NCBI GenBank assembly: GCA_014359685.1
Contig: JACIYY010000058.1
Location: 1 to 13,299 of the forward strand
Length of the DNA: 13,299 bases
Direction of reading: 5' to 3'
DNA from: Porphyrobacter sp.
GTDB lineage: Bacteria; Pseudomonadota; Alphaproteobacteria; Sphingomonadales; Sphingomonadaceae
The notes below the pieces were generated by a model, which saw only the letters and a list, made by a program, of their open reading frames with translations, did no database searches and was not told the origin of the DNA. Shown here piece after piece: positions 7,293 through 13,299 of this stretch. A program made the translations under genes and the position numbers. Every line of letters starts with the position of its first letter. The first letter of the stretch is position 1.

Positions 7293-8348
7293 ATGGGGAA
7301 GATTCGCGGCCGTGCGTTCATCATGCTGATCGGCCTTGCAGCACCCGTCGCCTCAATCGCCCAGTCCCCGGCCCGGCAGCCGGCGCTGTCGGCGGAACAG
7401 GCGATCCAGCTCTTCGCCGAAGCGGGTTTTCCGTTGCGCGACGGGCGGCCGGTCAATCGCTGCGGCCGGCCCGCCAATCCGCGCATCGGCTTCATCGACC
7501 TGAACGGCGATGGCGCGGCCGAGGCGCATATCGCCGATGTCGATCCCGCCTGCTATGGCAAGCCGGGCGCGTCCTTCGCCATCCTGGCGCAGCAGCCGGA
7601 CAAAAGCTGGAAACGGCTGATCGCGGAAGACGGCATCGTCGGCTTCGCCGCCGCGCGCAGTTCCGGCTGGAACGACCTTTCGCTCGACCCCGGCGATTCC
7701 GCCTGCCCCGGCCGCCGCCGCTTCAACGGCACCGATTACGGTGCGCCCACGGCTTGCGCCGCTCTGGCTGCGGTGGCCGGCAGTGCAAATGAGGCAGCCA
7801 GCACGACTGCCGCCGGGAGCGATGCCGAGGCGCAGCCGGTCACCGGATCGCGCCCGCAGCAGATCGCGCAGGTGCTCGGCAATATCGCCGTGGCCAGCCA
7901 GTCGCGCTCGTGGGACGCGGCGCTGGCGGCGTTTCCCGGGGCCGCGTGGCAGCCGCGCGAGAGCCATGCGCCGCTGTGGGATGGATCCACGCTGACGCAG
8001 ATCGGATCGATCGACCTGGGCGGCGCGATCTATCAGGCGCGGGTCACCGGCCTGCCCGACCGGGTCAAGGAAATCCACCTGTCCTCGCCCGGCAACGATG
8101 GTGTGGAATGGAGCCTCATCGCCGACGCACTGCGCGAACAGGGCACGCAGGCGCGCAATATCGGATGCCACAGCCCGACCGGCTTCGGCTATGTCGGCCT
8201 TGCCCGCGAAGGCCGCTCCGCGATCCTGCACAAATTCGTCAATTACGGCACGATGGTGCCCAGCACCGACGAATATTCCTTTGTGATCGACAACCCATTC
8301 GATGGCCGGAGCGAAGCCGAAATCGCCGCGGATCGCAGCCTGTGCTGA
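7293..8348 (+). CDS. Exported protein of unknown function with a calcium-loop-like motif
   Basis: I do not recognise this gene. The 351-residue product has a clear signal peptide: basic start (MGKIRGR), hydrophobic core 8-20 and likely cleavage after SIA (21-23). It is probably periplasmic. The first domain, about 30-157, contains [10 protein letters not shown], where Asp69, Asn71, Asp73, Gly74 and Glu77 follow the D-x-N-x-D-G pattern of EF-hand and FG-GAP/VCBS calcium loops. Position 12 of an EF-hand loop is Ile, so a full EF-hand is not supported. An Ala/Ser/Thr-rich linker (158-186) precedes a second domain (187-351). Six cysteines (57, 87, 138, 155, 292, 351) could form disulfides. The ATG at 7293 has GGGAGGG four bases upstream. 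An earlier ATG at 7164 lacks a site and would mask the signal peptide. The gene is divergent from pyrH and convergent with tsf, interrupting a usually continuous cluster. Confidence 0.85.
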   Translation: MGKIRGRAFIMLIGLAAPVASIAQSPARQPALSAEQAIQLFAEAGFPLRDGRPVNRCGRPANPRIGFIDLNGDGAAEAHIADVDPACYGKPGASFAILAQQPDKSWKRLIAEDGIVGFAAARSSGWNDLSLDPGDSACPGRRRFNGTDYGAPTACAALAAVAGSANEAASTTAAGSDAEAQPVTGSRPQQIAQVLGNIAVASQSRSWDAALAAFPGAAWQPRESHAPLWDGSTLTQIGSIDLGGAIYQARVTGLPDRVKEIHLSSPGNDGVEWSLIADALREQGTQARNIGCHSPTGFGYVGLAREGRSAILHKFVNYGTMVPSTDEYSFVIDNPFDGRSEAEIAADRSLC

Positions 8349-8375
8349 GCTTTCGCTGCGGGCCGTCCTGACACG

Positions 8376-8410
8376 AAAAAGGCCGCCGGATCTGCGCCCG
8401 GCGGCCGTTT
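8376..8410. terminator. Bidirectional intrinsic terminator between convergent genes
   Basis: A perfect 9-bp stem (GGCCGCCGG at 8381-8389 with CCGGCGGCC at 8398-8406, eight-base loop) is preceded by five A residues at 8376-8380 and followed by GTTTCTG. On the minus strand this gives a strong stem followed by TTTTT, terminating tsf 30 nt after its stop. On the plus strand the T-rich end serves the exported protein gene ending at 8348. The placement between two convergent genes fits both roles. Confidence 0.85.
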
Positions 8411-8436
8411 CTGTCTGGCGGGAAGGCGAAGGCGGA

Positions 8437-9363
8437 TCAGCCCTTGACGGCGGCGGCGACCTCGGCGGCGAAGTCGGTGGTTTCCTTCTCGATCCCCTCG
8501 CCCAGCTGGAAGCGGACGTAATCGGTCAGGGTGATCGCGGTGCCGGCCTGCCGGGCGGCCTGCGCGACCACCTCGGCGACGGGGGTCTTGTTGTCCATCA
8601 CGAACAGCTGGCTGAGCAGCGCGTTCTCCTTGGCGAACTTCTTCACCGCGCCATCGACCATCTTTTCCTGCACCGCCTCCGGCTTGCCGCTCTCGGCCGC
8701 CTTCTCGCGCGCGATCGCCCGCTCGCGCTCGAGCACCGCAGGATCGAGGCCATCGGCATCGAGCGCCTGCGGGAAGGCGGCGGCGATGTGCATCGCGATC
8801 TGCTTGCCAAGCGGCTCCAGCACGTCCGGCCCGGCCGCGCTCTCCAGCGCGACGAGCACGCCGATCTTGCCGAGGTTGGGCGCCTGCGCGTTGTGCATGT
8901 AGGGCACGACCATGCCCTGCCCCACGCGCACGCTCCTGATCCGGCGCAGCTGCTGGTTCTCGCCGATCGTGGCGACATTCTCGGTCAGCTTCTCGCCCAC
9001 CGTGCCGCCGCCGGGATAGGGGGCGCCCTTCAGCGCCTCCACATCGTCGCTGTCCTGCGACAGGGCGACGGCGGTGACCTTGCGGACGAAATCCTGGAAC
9101 TGTTCGTTCTTGGCAACGAAGTCGGTTTCCGAATTGACCTCCACCGCGACGCCCTTGCGCCCTTCGACGGCCACGCCCACCAGCCCTTCGGCGGCGGTGC
9201 GGCTGGACTTCTTCTGGGCCGCGGCGAGACCGCGGGCGCGCAGCGCGTCGACCGCCGCTTCCAGGTCGCCATCGGTTTCGGCCAGCGCCTTCTTGCAATC
9301 CATCATGCCGGCGCCGGTGCGCTCGCGCAGATTCTTGACGTCAGCGGCGGTGTAGGCAGCCAT
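8437..9363 (-). CDS. tsf: Translation elongation factor Ts
   Basis: EF-Ts is the guanine nucleotide exchange factor that recycles EF-Tu from the GDP to the GTP form. The 308-residue product matches alphaproteobacterial EF-Ts length. The N-terminal UBA-like domain (1-55) carries [19 protein letters not shown] at 9-27. The core contains the EF-Tu-contacting motif TDFVAKN at 80-86, and the second subdomain spans about 145-280. The ATG at 9363 has AAGAAGGA about ten bases upstream, a good ribosome-binding site. A longer frame to 9639 runs into rpsB and is rejected. It follows rpsB by 116 nt in the classical S2/EF-Ts operon and ends at the terminator at 8376-8410. Confidence 0.98.
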   Translation of the reverse strand: MAAYTAADVKNLRERTGAGMMDCKKALAETDGDLEAAVDALRARGLAAAQKKSSRTAAEGLVGVAVEGRKGVAVEVNSETDFVAKNEQFQDFVRKVTAVALSQDSDDVEALKGAPYPGGGTVGEKLTENVATIGENQQLRRIRSVRVGQGMVVPYMHNAQAPNLGKIGVLVALESAAGPDVLEPLGKQIAMHIAAAFPQALDADGLDPAVLERERAIAREKAAESGKPEAVQEKMVDGAVKKFAKENALLSQLFVMDNKTPVAEVVAQAARQAGTAITLTDYVRFQLGEGIEKETTDFAAEVAAAVKG

Positions 9364-9393
9364 GATCGGGTATCCTTCTTGAAACATTATGCG

Positions 9394-9422
9394 GCGCCGG
9401 GACGCGATCGACGCCCCGGCGC
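9394..9422 (-). other. Hairpin in the rpsB-tsf spacer
   Basis: GCGCCGGG at 9394-9401 pairs perfectly with CCCGGCGC at 9415-9422, with two further C-G pairs possible inside the 13-base loop after one mismatch. On the minus strand it lies 57 nt after the rpsB stop and 31 nt before tsf. No T run follows, so it looks like an attenuating or RNA-stabilising stem rather than an intrinsic terminator. It could tune the ratio of EF-Ts to S2. Confidence 0.45.
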
Positions 9423-9479
9423 TTGAAAGCGAAATGTTACAACAGGCAGACGCCGCGCGTGGCGCTGCGGCGGCCGCGC

Positions 9480-10280
9480 TCAGGCCTGTTCGGAGAGCGA
9501 TTCCCGGGCCGGCTCCGCAACCGCCGGCTCGGCGATGGCAGCCTCTTCCGGCGGGGCGTCCATCGCGCCGAAATCGGCGCCGGAATTGACCACCCCCTGG
9601 TCGCGGCCGGTGCTGGCGGCGGCGGCGGCGGCCTCGCAATACAGGCGCACGGCGCGGCTGGCATCGTCATTGCCCGGGATCGGGAAGGCGATGCCGCTGG
9701 GATCGACATTGGTGTCGAGCACCGCGACGACCGGAATGCCGAGCACGCCGGCCTCCTTGATCGCCAGCTCTTCCTTGTTGGCGTCGATCACGAACATCAC
9801 GTCGGGGATGCCGCCCATGTCGCGGATGCCGCCGAGCGACATTTCCAGCTTGTCGCGCTCGCGCGTCAGCTGCAGCACCTCTTTCTTGGTCAGGCCCGTG
9901 GTGTCGCCCGAGAGCTGCTCCTCCAGCGACTTGAGCCGCTTGATCGACAGCGAGATGGTCTTCCAGTTGGTCAGCATCCCGCCCAGCCAGCGGTGGTTGA
10001 CGAAATGCTGGCCGCAGCTGCGCGCCGCCTCCGCAACCGGCTCCTGCGCCTGGCGCTTGGTGCCGACGAACAGCACCTTGCCGCCCGCGCGCACGGTCGC
10101 CGAGAGGAAATCGAGCGCGCGCGCCATCAGCGGCACGGTCTGCGACAAGTCGATGATGTGCACGCCGTTGCGGCTGCCGAAGATATACGGCTTCATCCGC
10201 GGGTTCCAGCGGTGCGTCTGGTGACCGAAATGCGCGCCGGCTTCGATCAATTGCTGCATGGTGACGGTGGGGACCGCCAT
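9480..10280 (-). CDS. rpsB: 30S ribosomal protein S2
   Basis: S2 is a late-assembling protein of the small ribosomal subunit. The 266-residue product begins [20 protein letters not shown]. It contains the conserved [20 protein letters not shown] (24-43), FVGTKRQA (71-78), [10 protein letters not shown] (97-106) and the VDP motif at 192-194. A coiled-coil stretch lies at about 110-150. Residues from about 216 form an Ala/Glu/Pro-rich acidic tail that extends beyond the compact core of shorter S2 proteins. The ATG at 10280 has AAAGGA seven bases upstream. tsf follows after 116 nt. The 278-nt region upstream has two hairpins but no promoter I can name with confidence; read-through from pssA is possible. 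Confidence 0.98.
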   Translation of the reverse strand: MAVPTVTMQQLIEAGAHFGHQTHRWNPRMKPYIFGSRNGVHIIDLSQTVPLMARALDFLSATVRAGGKVLFVGTKRQAQEPVAEAARSCGQHFVNHRWLGGMLTNWKTISLSIKRLKSLEEQLSGDTTGLTKKEVLQLTRERDKLEMSLGGIRDMGGIPDVMFVIDANKEELAIKEAGVLGIPVVAVLDTNVDPSGIAFPIPGNDDASRAVRLYCEAAAAAASTGRDQGVVNSGADFGAMDAPPEEAAIAEPAVAEPARESLSEQA

Positions 10281-10558
10281 AGAGAATTCCTTTCCGGTTG
10301 TGTCCTCTGGAAGGCGGGAACCCCGACGGACTGCGCCGCGCGGGGCACCGGGCGATGGTGCCTCCCATGTGAATTTGCCCGGATGCGACAACGCCGGCCG
10401 AAAGCCGGCAGCCGAATCCGATGCGTGCCGCCCATAGCGCCGCAGGGCCGGGATTGCCAGCCCCGATGCGCTGCGCACGGGGGCGGACAGCGGCGCGCTT
10501 GACAGATGTGAACAAACAGAGAACATTGGCGCCGATTCGTTGCTGCAAGGAGCACCCG
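10281..10558 (-). promoter_or_regulatory. rpsB leader region with two hairpins, shared with a divergent small gene
   Basis: This 278-nt gap is the largest in the window. Two perfect six-base-pair hairpins lie in the probable rpsB leader: GGCACC at 10344-10349 with GGTGCC at 10357-10362, and GCCGGC at 10393-10398 with GCCGGC at 10404-10409 around a CGAAA loop. In enteric bacteria the rpsB leader is a site of autoregulation by S2; whether these hairpins do the same here is inference. The right-hand end carries the plus-strand promoter and ribosome-binding site of the small gene at 10559. I found no strong minus-strand -35/-10 pair. Confidence 0.4.
10499..10527 (+). promoter_or_regulatory. Putative promoter of the small plus-strand membrane protein gene
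   Basis: A perfect -35 box TTGACA at 10499-10504 is followed after 17 bases by AACATT at 10522-10527, a weak three-of-six -10 box. Transcription would begin near 10534, about 25 nt before the ATG. The nearby AAGGAG at 10547-10552 completes an expression signal. The local AT content is higher than that of the surrounding DNA. Confidence 0.55.
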
Positions 10559-10807
10559 ATGACCACGACCGTGATTTCCCTGCTGTTCGGCCTCGCCGCG
10601 ATGGCCGCCATGGTGGTGGCGTGGCGCTCCATATCGAGCGGCGTCGCGCTGGCGCTCGACCTGCTGGAGCGGTCGCGCGCGGCTCCCCCGGCGCGCGCGC
10701 AAGACTATTTGCCGAGCGGCGCCGGCTCGTCGGACCCAGGCCCCGGCGGATCGGCGGCCCTCGCGGTCGCGGGTGCCGCCGTTCGCAGCCGCCTGATCCG
10801 GGCATAG
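10559..10807 (+). CDS. Small membrane protein of unknown function
   Basis: I do not recognise this 82-residue product. It starts [20 protein letters not shown], a hydrophobic segment of about 20 residues (5-22) that could be a membrane anchor or uncleaved signal. A second moderately hydrophobic helix lies near 27-38. A Gly/Pro/Ser/Ala-rich tail follows, with a short hydrophobic Ala/Val stretch near 66-75. Support for a real gene is mainly the upstream signal: AAGGAG six bases before the ATG and a TTGACA box at 10499. The last 103 nt overlap the 3' end of pssA on the opposite strand, so the C-terminal composition is constrained by that gene. It is divergent from rpsB. A false call is possible, since antisense frames are common in DNA this GC-rich, but those lack such start signals. 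Confidence 0.6.
   Translation: MTTTVISLLFGLAAMAAMVVAWRSISSGVALALDLLERSRAAPPARAQDYLPSGAGSSDPGPGGSAALAVAGAAVRSRLIRA
10674..10697 (-). other. GC hairpin just after pssA
   Basis: Bases 10674-10682 pair with 10688-10697, with one bulged G at 10691 and a five-base loop, giving a nine-base-pair GC stem. On the minus strand it begins eight bases after the pssA stop. No T run follows. It could help end or protect the pssA transcript. It also lies inside the small plus-strand coding region. Confidence 0.35.
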
Positions 10808-11610
10808 CGCACCACACCGAGCGGCATCAGCCCGAGATAGACCAGCGACAGCGCCACCAGCGTCCACCACGGCTCGGTCAGCAGGGCGGCGAACAGCAGG
10901 CCCGCCAGCCCAATCGCACCCAGCCGCACGGTCGCGTGCGGCCGCAGCGAGGTCCAGCTGAGCGTGGCGAGGTTGGAGATCATCAGCGCGGCGATGACGG
11001 TGATCCACAGCGCCACCGCCAGCGGGGTGCGGAACAGCTCCTCCCCGCTCGCCAGCCACAGATAGAGCGGCAGGAACGCCAGCCCGGCCCCCACCGGCGC
11101 CGGCACTCCGGTGAGGAAGCCGACCGATTTGTGCGGCTGTTCGGCCACGTCGATCCGGGCGTTGAAGCGGGCGAGCCGCAGCGCGCAGCAGATCGCAAAG
11201 GCCAGCGCCGCGAACCAGCCGAAGCGGGGCAGCCCCTGCAGCGACCACAGGAACAGGATCAGCGCCGGCGCCACCCCGAAGCTGAGCGAATCGGCGAGGC
11301 TGTCGAGCTCCGCCCCGAACCGCGACTGCGCCTTCAGCAACCGCGCGATGCGCCCGTCGATCCCGTCGAGCAGGCCCGCGAGGATGACCGCGGTGACGGC
11401 CATCCCCCATACACCGTCGATGGCGAAGCGGATGCCGGTCAGGCCCGAGCACAAGGCCGCTGCGGTGATCGCGTTGGGCAGCACCGCGCGCATCGCCAGC
11501 CCGCGCGATGGGCGGGTCGGCTGGCGATCGTCATGCTCGCTGGCCTTGGGGCCGACGCGCCACGCCTCGTTCTCGCCATGCGCATCGTATCCGGGCCGCC
11601 CGCCGCTCAC
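10705..11610 (-). CDS. pssA: CDP-diacylglycerol--serine O-phosphatidyltransferase
   Basis: PssA joins serine to CDP-diacylglycerol to give phosphatidylserine in the inner membrane. The 301-residue product belongs to the CDP-alcohol phosphatidyltransferase family. The full catalytic pattern is present: Asp82-Gly-x-Asp85-Gly-x2-Ala-Arg, then eight residues, Gly99, three residues, Asp103, three residues, Asp107. A hydrophilic tail (1-38) precedes about eight hydrophobic segments between 41 and 265, and the C-terminal 35 residues are Ala/Pro-rich. RLARFN (145-150) and GVPAPVGAG (168-176) fit the serine-specific type II subgroup. The start is GTG 11610, overlapping the psd stop TGA in GTGA, with GAAGG about nine bases upstream. 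Coupling to psd makes a two-gene phosphatidylethanolamine operon. Confidence 0.95.
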   Translation of the reverse strand: MSGGRPGYDAHGENEAWRVGPKASEHDDRQPTRPSRGLAMRAVLPNAITAAALCSGLTGIRFAIDGVWGMAVTAVILAGLLDGIDGRIARLLKAQSRFGAELDSLADSLSFGVAPALILFLWSLQGLPRFGWFAALAFAICCALRLARFNARIDVAEQPHKSVGFLTGVPAPVGAGLAFLPLYLWLASGEELFRTPLAVALWITVIAALMISNLATLSWTSLRPHATVRLGAIGLAGLLFAALLTEPWWTLVALSLVYLGLMPLGVVRYARIRRLRTAAPATARAADPPGPGSDEPAPLGK

Positions 11611-12359
11611 TGATGGACGCCTTCGATCAGCCGCTGCTGGCCGACCTCCGCCAGCACCGTCTCACCCGCCAGTGTGGTCTGGCCGAGCACGATGCGCGCA
11701 TCGGTGCCGGCGGGAAGATAGACATCGACGCGGCTGCCGAACCGGATCAGCCCCACCCGCTGTCCGGCGGCGACGATGTCCCCCGGCTTGACGAAGGGCA
11801 CGATCCGCCGCGCCACCAGCCCGGCGATCTGCGTGAAGCCGATCGGCAGGCCGTCGGCCCGCTCGATCATGATGTGCTGGCGCTCATTGTCCTCGCTCGC
11901 CTTGTCGAGATCGGCGTTGAGGAACTTGCCGGGGATATAGACGACCCGGCGCACCGTGCCGCCCACCGGCGCGCGGTTGATGTGGACGTCGAACACCGAC
12001 ATGAAGATCGAGATGCGCGTCACCGGCTCTGCGCCCAGCCCGGGCGCGCCGGCGGGATCGGCGGCCTGCAGCTCGATCGGCGGCGGCACCTTGGCGATCT
12101 GTGTGACCAGCCCGTCCGCCGGCGCGAGAATCAGCCCCTCCCCCTGCGGCACCACCCGCGCCGGATCGCGGAAGAAGGCGAACACCCCCAGCGACAGCAG
12201 CATCAGCGGCCAGCCGATGATCTCCCAGTCCAGCACCAGCAGGAACACCAGCGCGATGGCGACGGCGATCAGGCCGAAGCGGCGCCCTTCCGGATGGATC
12301 GGGGGCCACGACCACTCCACGCTGCCGCGGCCCTGATTGTCTCGCAATTCACCTGACAT
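11607..12359 (-). CDS. psd: Phosphatidylserine decarboxylase proenzyme
   Basis: Psd decarboxylates phosphatidylserine to phosphatidylethanolamine using a pyruvoyl group made by self-cleavage. The 250-residue product is of the short type. Residues 27-63 form one or two membrane segments. The catalytic residues are visible: Asp82 in APADG, His126 in DVHINRAP (124-131), and the cleavage site Gly208-Ser209 in IRFGSRVD (205-212), where Ser209 becomes the pyruvoyl group. The ATG at 12359 gives [12 protein letters not shown]. No good ribosome-binding site is visible. It is followed directly by pssA with a GTGA overlap and lies 78 nt downstream of tRNA-Tyr on the same strand, so the tRNA and psd might share a transcript. 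Confidence 0.96.
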   Translation of the reverse strand: MSGELRDNQGRGSVEWSWPPIHPEGRRFGLIAVAIALVFLLVLDWEIIGWPLMLLSLGVFAFFRDPARVVPQGEGLILAPADGLVTQIAKVPPPIELQAADPAGAPGLGAEPVTRISIFMSVFDVHINRAPVGGTVRRVVYIPGKFLNADLDKASEDNERQHIMIERADGLPIGFTQIAGLVARRIVPFVKPGDIVAAGQRVGLIRFGSRVDVYLPAGTDARIVLGQTTLAGETVLAEVGQQRLIEGVHQ

Positions 12360-12437
12360 GCCCGGGTACTAGGCATTGCACCGGGCCGCCACAAGCCATG
12401 CCGGCCGCGGCACACCCGATGGGGGGGTGGATGGCGG

Positions 12438-12523
12438 TGGTGGACAGGGCTGGATTCGAACCAGCGTACGCTTGCGCGGGCAGATTTACAGTCTGCTGCC
12501 TTTAACCACTCGGCCACCTGTCC
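12438..12523 (-). tRNA. tRNA-Tyr (anticodon GTA)
   Basis: The minus strand folds into a class II tRNA. The acceptor stem is GGACAGG with CCTGTCC, followed by discriminator A and an encoded CCA (12438-12440). The D-arm includes GGCCGAGTGGTTAAAGGC, the anticodon stem is GCAGA with TCTGC around CTGTAAA (anticodon GTA), and there is a long variable arm (CGC, GCAA, GCG). The T-arm is GCTGG TTCGAAT CCAGC. The anticodon and long variable arm identify it as tyrosine tRNA. It is divergent from rlmB and upstream of psd. Confidence 0.97.
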
Positions 12524-12664
12524 ACCGGGTGCCGGGAGCGGGTTGAACCGCATGGGGAATGGCCCGCCAAGGGGGCCGTCCGGCCGAGTGGGCGGGTCCA
12601 TGGCGAAGCCGCGCTTGCCTGTCAATGGCGCCGCTGGCACAGGCGCGGGCGAACAGGACAGGTG
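12524..12664. promoter_or_regulatory. Divergent spacer between tRNA-Tyr and rlmB with inverted repeat
   Basis: The 141-nt spacer holds a nested inverted repeat. The outer stem pairs 12560-12568 with 12591-12600 (nine pairs, one bulged T at 12597). The inner stem pairs GGCC at 12574-12577 with GGCC at 12582-12585. A perfect minus-strand TTGACA at 12625-12620 could be the -35 box for tRNA-Tyr, but the -10 position reads CATGGA, which is poor and lies at the edge of the inverted repeat. On the plus strand AGGA at 12655-12658 is the rlmB ribosome-binding site. I see no clear rlmB promoter. Confidence 0.35.
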
Positions 12665-13299
12665 ATGGCAAAGCGAAGCGACGGGCGCACTCTGCGCGGG
12701 CGGGCCGGGCGAATGCAGGGCGGGCGCGGTTCGGGCCGCGCGAGGCAGGGCCATGTGCGGCTGTGGGGCCGTCATGCGGTGGAGGCGGCACTGATGAACC
12801 CGGCCCGCCGGCACCACAAATTGTGGGCCACGCGCGAGGGCATCGCCTCCCTCGACGGAGAGCTGCCGGCCGACTTCCCGCTCGAATATGCGGAGGTCGC
12901 CGATCTGGGCCGGCTGGTGGCGCGCGACGCCCCGCATCAGGGGCTGGTGCTGGAATGCGATCCGCTGGACGAACTGCATCTGGCCGACATTCTCGACCAG
13001 GAGGCGAACGGCCCGCTGGTGGTGCTCGACCAGGTCACCGACCCGCACAATCTGGGCGCGATCCTGCGCTCGGCCGCCGCCTTCGGCGCGCTGGCGGTGG
13101 TGACGCAGGACCGCCATGCCCCGCCCGAAAGCGGGGTGGTGGCAAAGTCTGCCTCGGGCGCGCTCGAGATCGTGCCGTGGGTGCGGGTGGTGAACCTGGC
13201 GCGCGCGCTGGAGGATATGGCGGAGGCGGGCTATTGGCGGCTGGGCCTCGCCGGGGAGGCGGCGATGCCGCTTGCGGAGGCACTGCCACAGGGGCCGGT
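12665..13299 (+). CDS. rlmB: TrmH/SpoU-family rRNA 2'-O-methyltransferase, probably RlmB (3' part cut off by window edge)
   Basis: RlmB methylates the 2'-O of guanosine 2251 in 23S rRNA using S-adenosylmethionine. The 211 codons present open with a basic Gly/Arg-rich tail (1-30), then the substrate-binding domain beginning LWGRHAVEAAL (33-43). The SPOUT domain starts at about 117, with SpoU motif 1, LDQVTDPHNLGAILRSAAAF, at 121-140 (Asn129, Arg135). KSASGALEIVPWVRVVNLAR at 161-180 matches the following part of RlmB. The cofactor-binding knot motifs 2 and 3 lie beyond the right edge. The ATG at 12665 has AGGA six bases upstream; an internal ATG at 12713 would drop 16 residues. Other TrmH-family methyltransferases are possible, but the VTDPHNLGA and NLAR segments favour RlmB. 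Confidence 0.88.
   Translation, partial: MAKRSDGRTLRGRAGRMQGGRGSGRARQGHVRLWGRHAVEAALMNPARRHHKLWATREGIASLDGELPADFPLEYAEVADLGRLVARDAPHQGLVLECDPLDELHLADILDQEANGPLVVLDQVTDPHNLGAILRSAAAFGALAVVTQDRHAPPESGVVAKSASGALEIVPWVRVVNLARALEDMAEAGYWRLGLAGEAAMPLAEALPQGP

Noticed and set aside
5708..7792. 694-codon plus-strand open frame
   Set aside because: It is antisense to uppS, frr and pyrH and then runs out of frame into the exported protein gene. It has no ribosome-binding site or domain and a biased His/Arg/Asp composition.
7353..8231. 292-codon minus-strand open frame opposite the exported protein gene
   Set aside because: The plus-strand frame has a signal peptide, a strong ribosome-binding site and natural composition. 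The minus frame has none of these.
11508..12356. 282-codon plus-strand open frame over psd
   Set aside because: It is antisense to psd, whose pyruvoyl and catalytic residues are all present. The product is His/Arg/Asp-rich and unrecognisable.
12421..12427. Run of seven G residues downstream of tRNA-Tyr as a phase-variable tract
   Set aside because: It lies in a non-coding spacer, not in a gene or between recognisable promoter boxes, and short G runs are expected at this GC content.
12434..12527. Reading tRNA-Tyr with a GGTGGAC acceptor stem
   Set aside because: That pairing would leave an acceptor misplaced by four bases relative to the T-arm and no CCA. The GGACAGG stem fits the T-arm spacing and leaves an encoded CCA.
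1..13299. Mobile elements, CRISPR arrays, toxin-antitoxin or biosynthetic clusters
   Set aside because: No transposase, integrase, terminal inverted repeats, spaced direct repeats or such gene families were seen. The window is core chromosome.

Overview
This window is a high-GC stretch of alphaproteobacterial chromosome. It most resembles a sphingomonad (order Sphingomonadales), judging by the protein sequences and by the gene order rpsB, tsf, pyrH, frr, uppS, cdsA, dxr, rseP, bamA. Nearly all of it is core housekeeping DNA. I see no transposase, integrase, CRISPR array, toxin-antitoxin pair or phage gene.

Layout from right to left, following transcription of the minus strand. A TrmH/SpoU-family rRNA methyltransferase (rlmB, plus strand) runs off the right edge at 13299. 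It diverges from tRNA-Tyr(GTA) at 12438-12523. Next come psd and pssA (11607-12359 and 10705-11610), which overlap by 3 nt and make phosphatidylethanolamine. A small plus-strand gene for an 82-residue membrane protein (10559-10807) has its own promoter and runs into the 3' end of pssA. rpsB (9480-10280) and tsf (8437-9363) follow and end at a bidirectional terminator at 8376-8410. A plus-strand gene for an exported protein of unknown function (7293-8348) then separates tsf from pyrH. From a well-formed promoter at 7158-7185 runs pyrH, frr, uppS, cdsA, dxr, rseP and, after a 204-nt gap, the first 588 codons of bamA, which leaves the window at its left edge.

The genes link translation to envelope building. 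S2, EF-Ts and RRF serve the ribosome, and PyrH supplies UDP for nucleic acids and sugar nucleotides. Dxr starts the MEP isoprenoid pathway, whose products feed UppS for the undecaprenyl carrier. CdsA makes the CDP-diacylglycerol that PssA and Psd turn into phosphatidylserine and phosphatidylethanolamine. RseP is the intramembrane site-2 protease of envelope stress control, and BamA inserts outer-membrane proteins.

The envelope genes between frr and rseP are packed tightly: GTGA overlaps at frr/uppS and cdsA/dxr, a 14-nt overlap at uppS/cdsA, and one nucleotide between dxr and rseP. They use only GTG or TTG starts, which points to translational coupling.

I do not see a clear undescribed system. 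The items most worth a second look are the two plus-strand genes of unknown function embedded in this otherwise conserved minus-strand cluster, and the leader and intergenic hairpins around rpsB, tsf, pyrH and bamA. No gene-free stretch exceeds 300 bases. The largest gaps are 10281-10558, 1766-1969 and 7124-7292, each described in its own entry.
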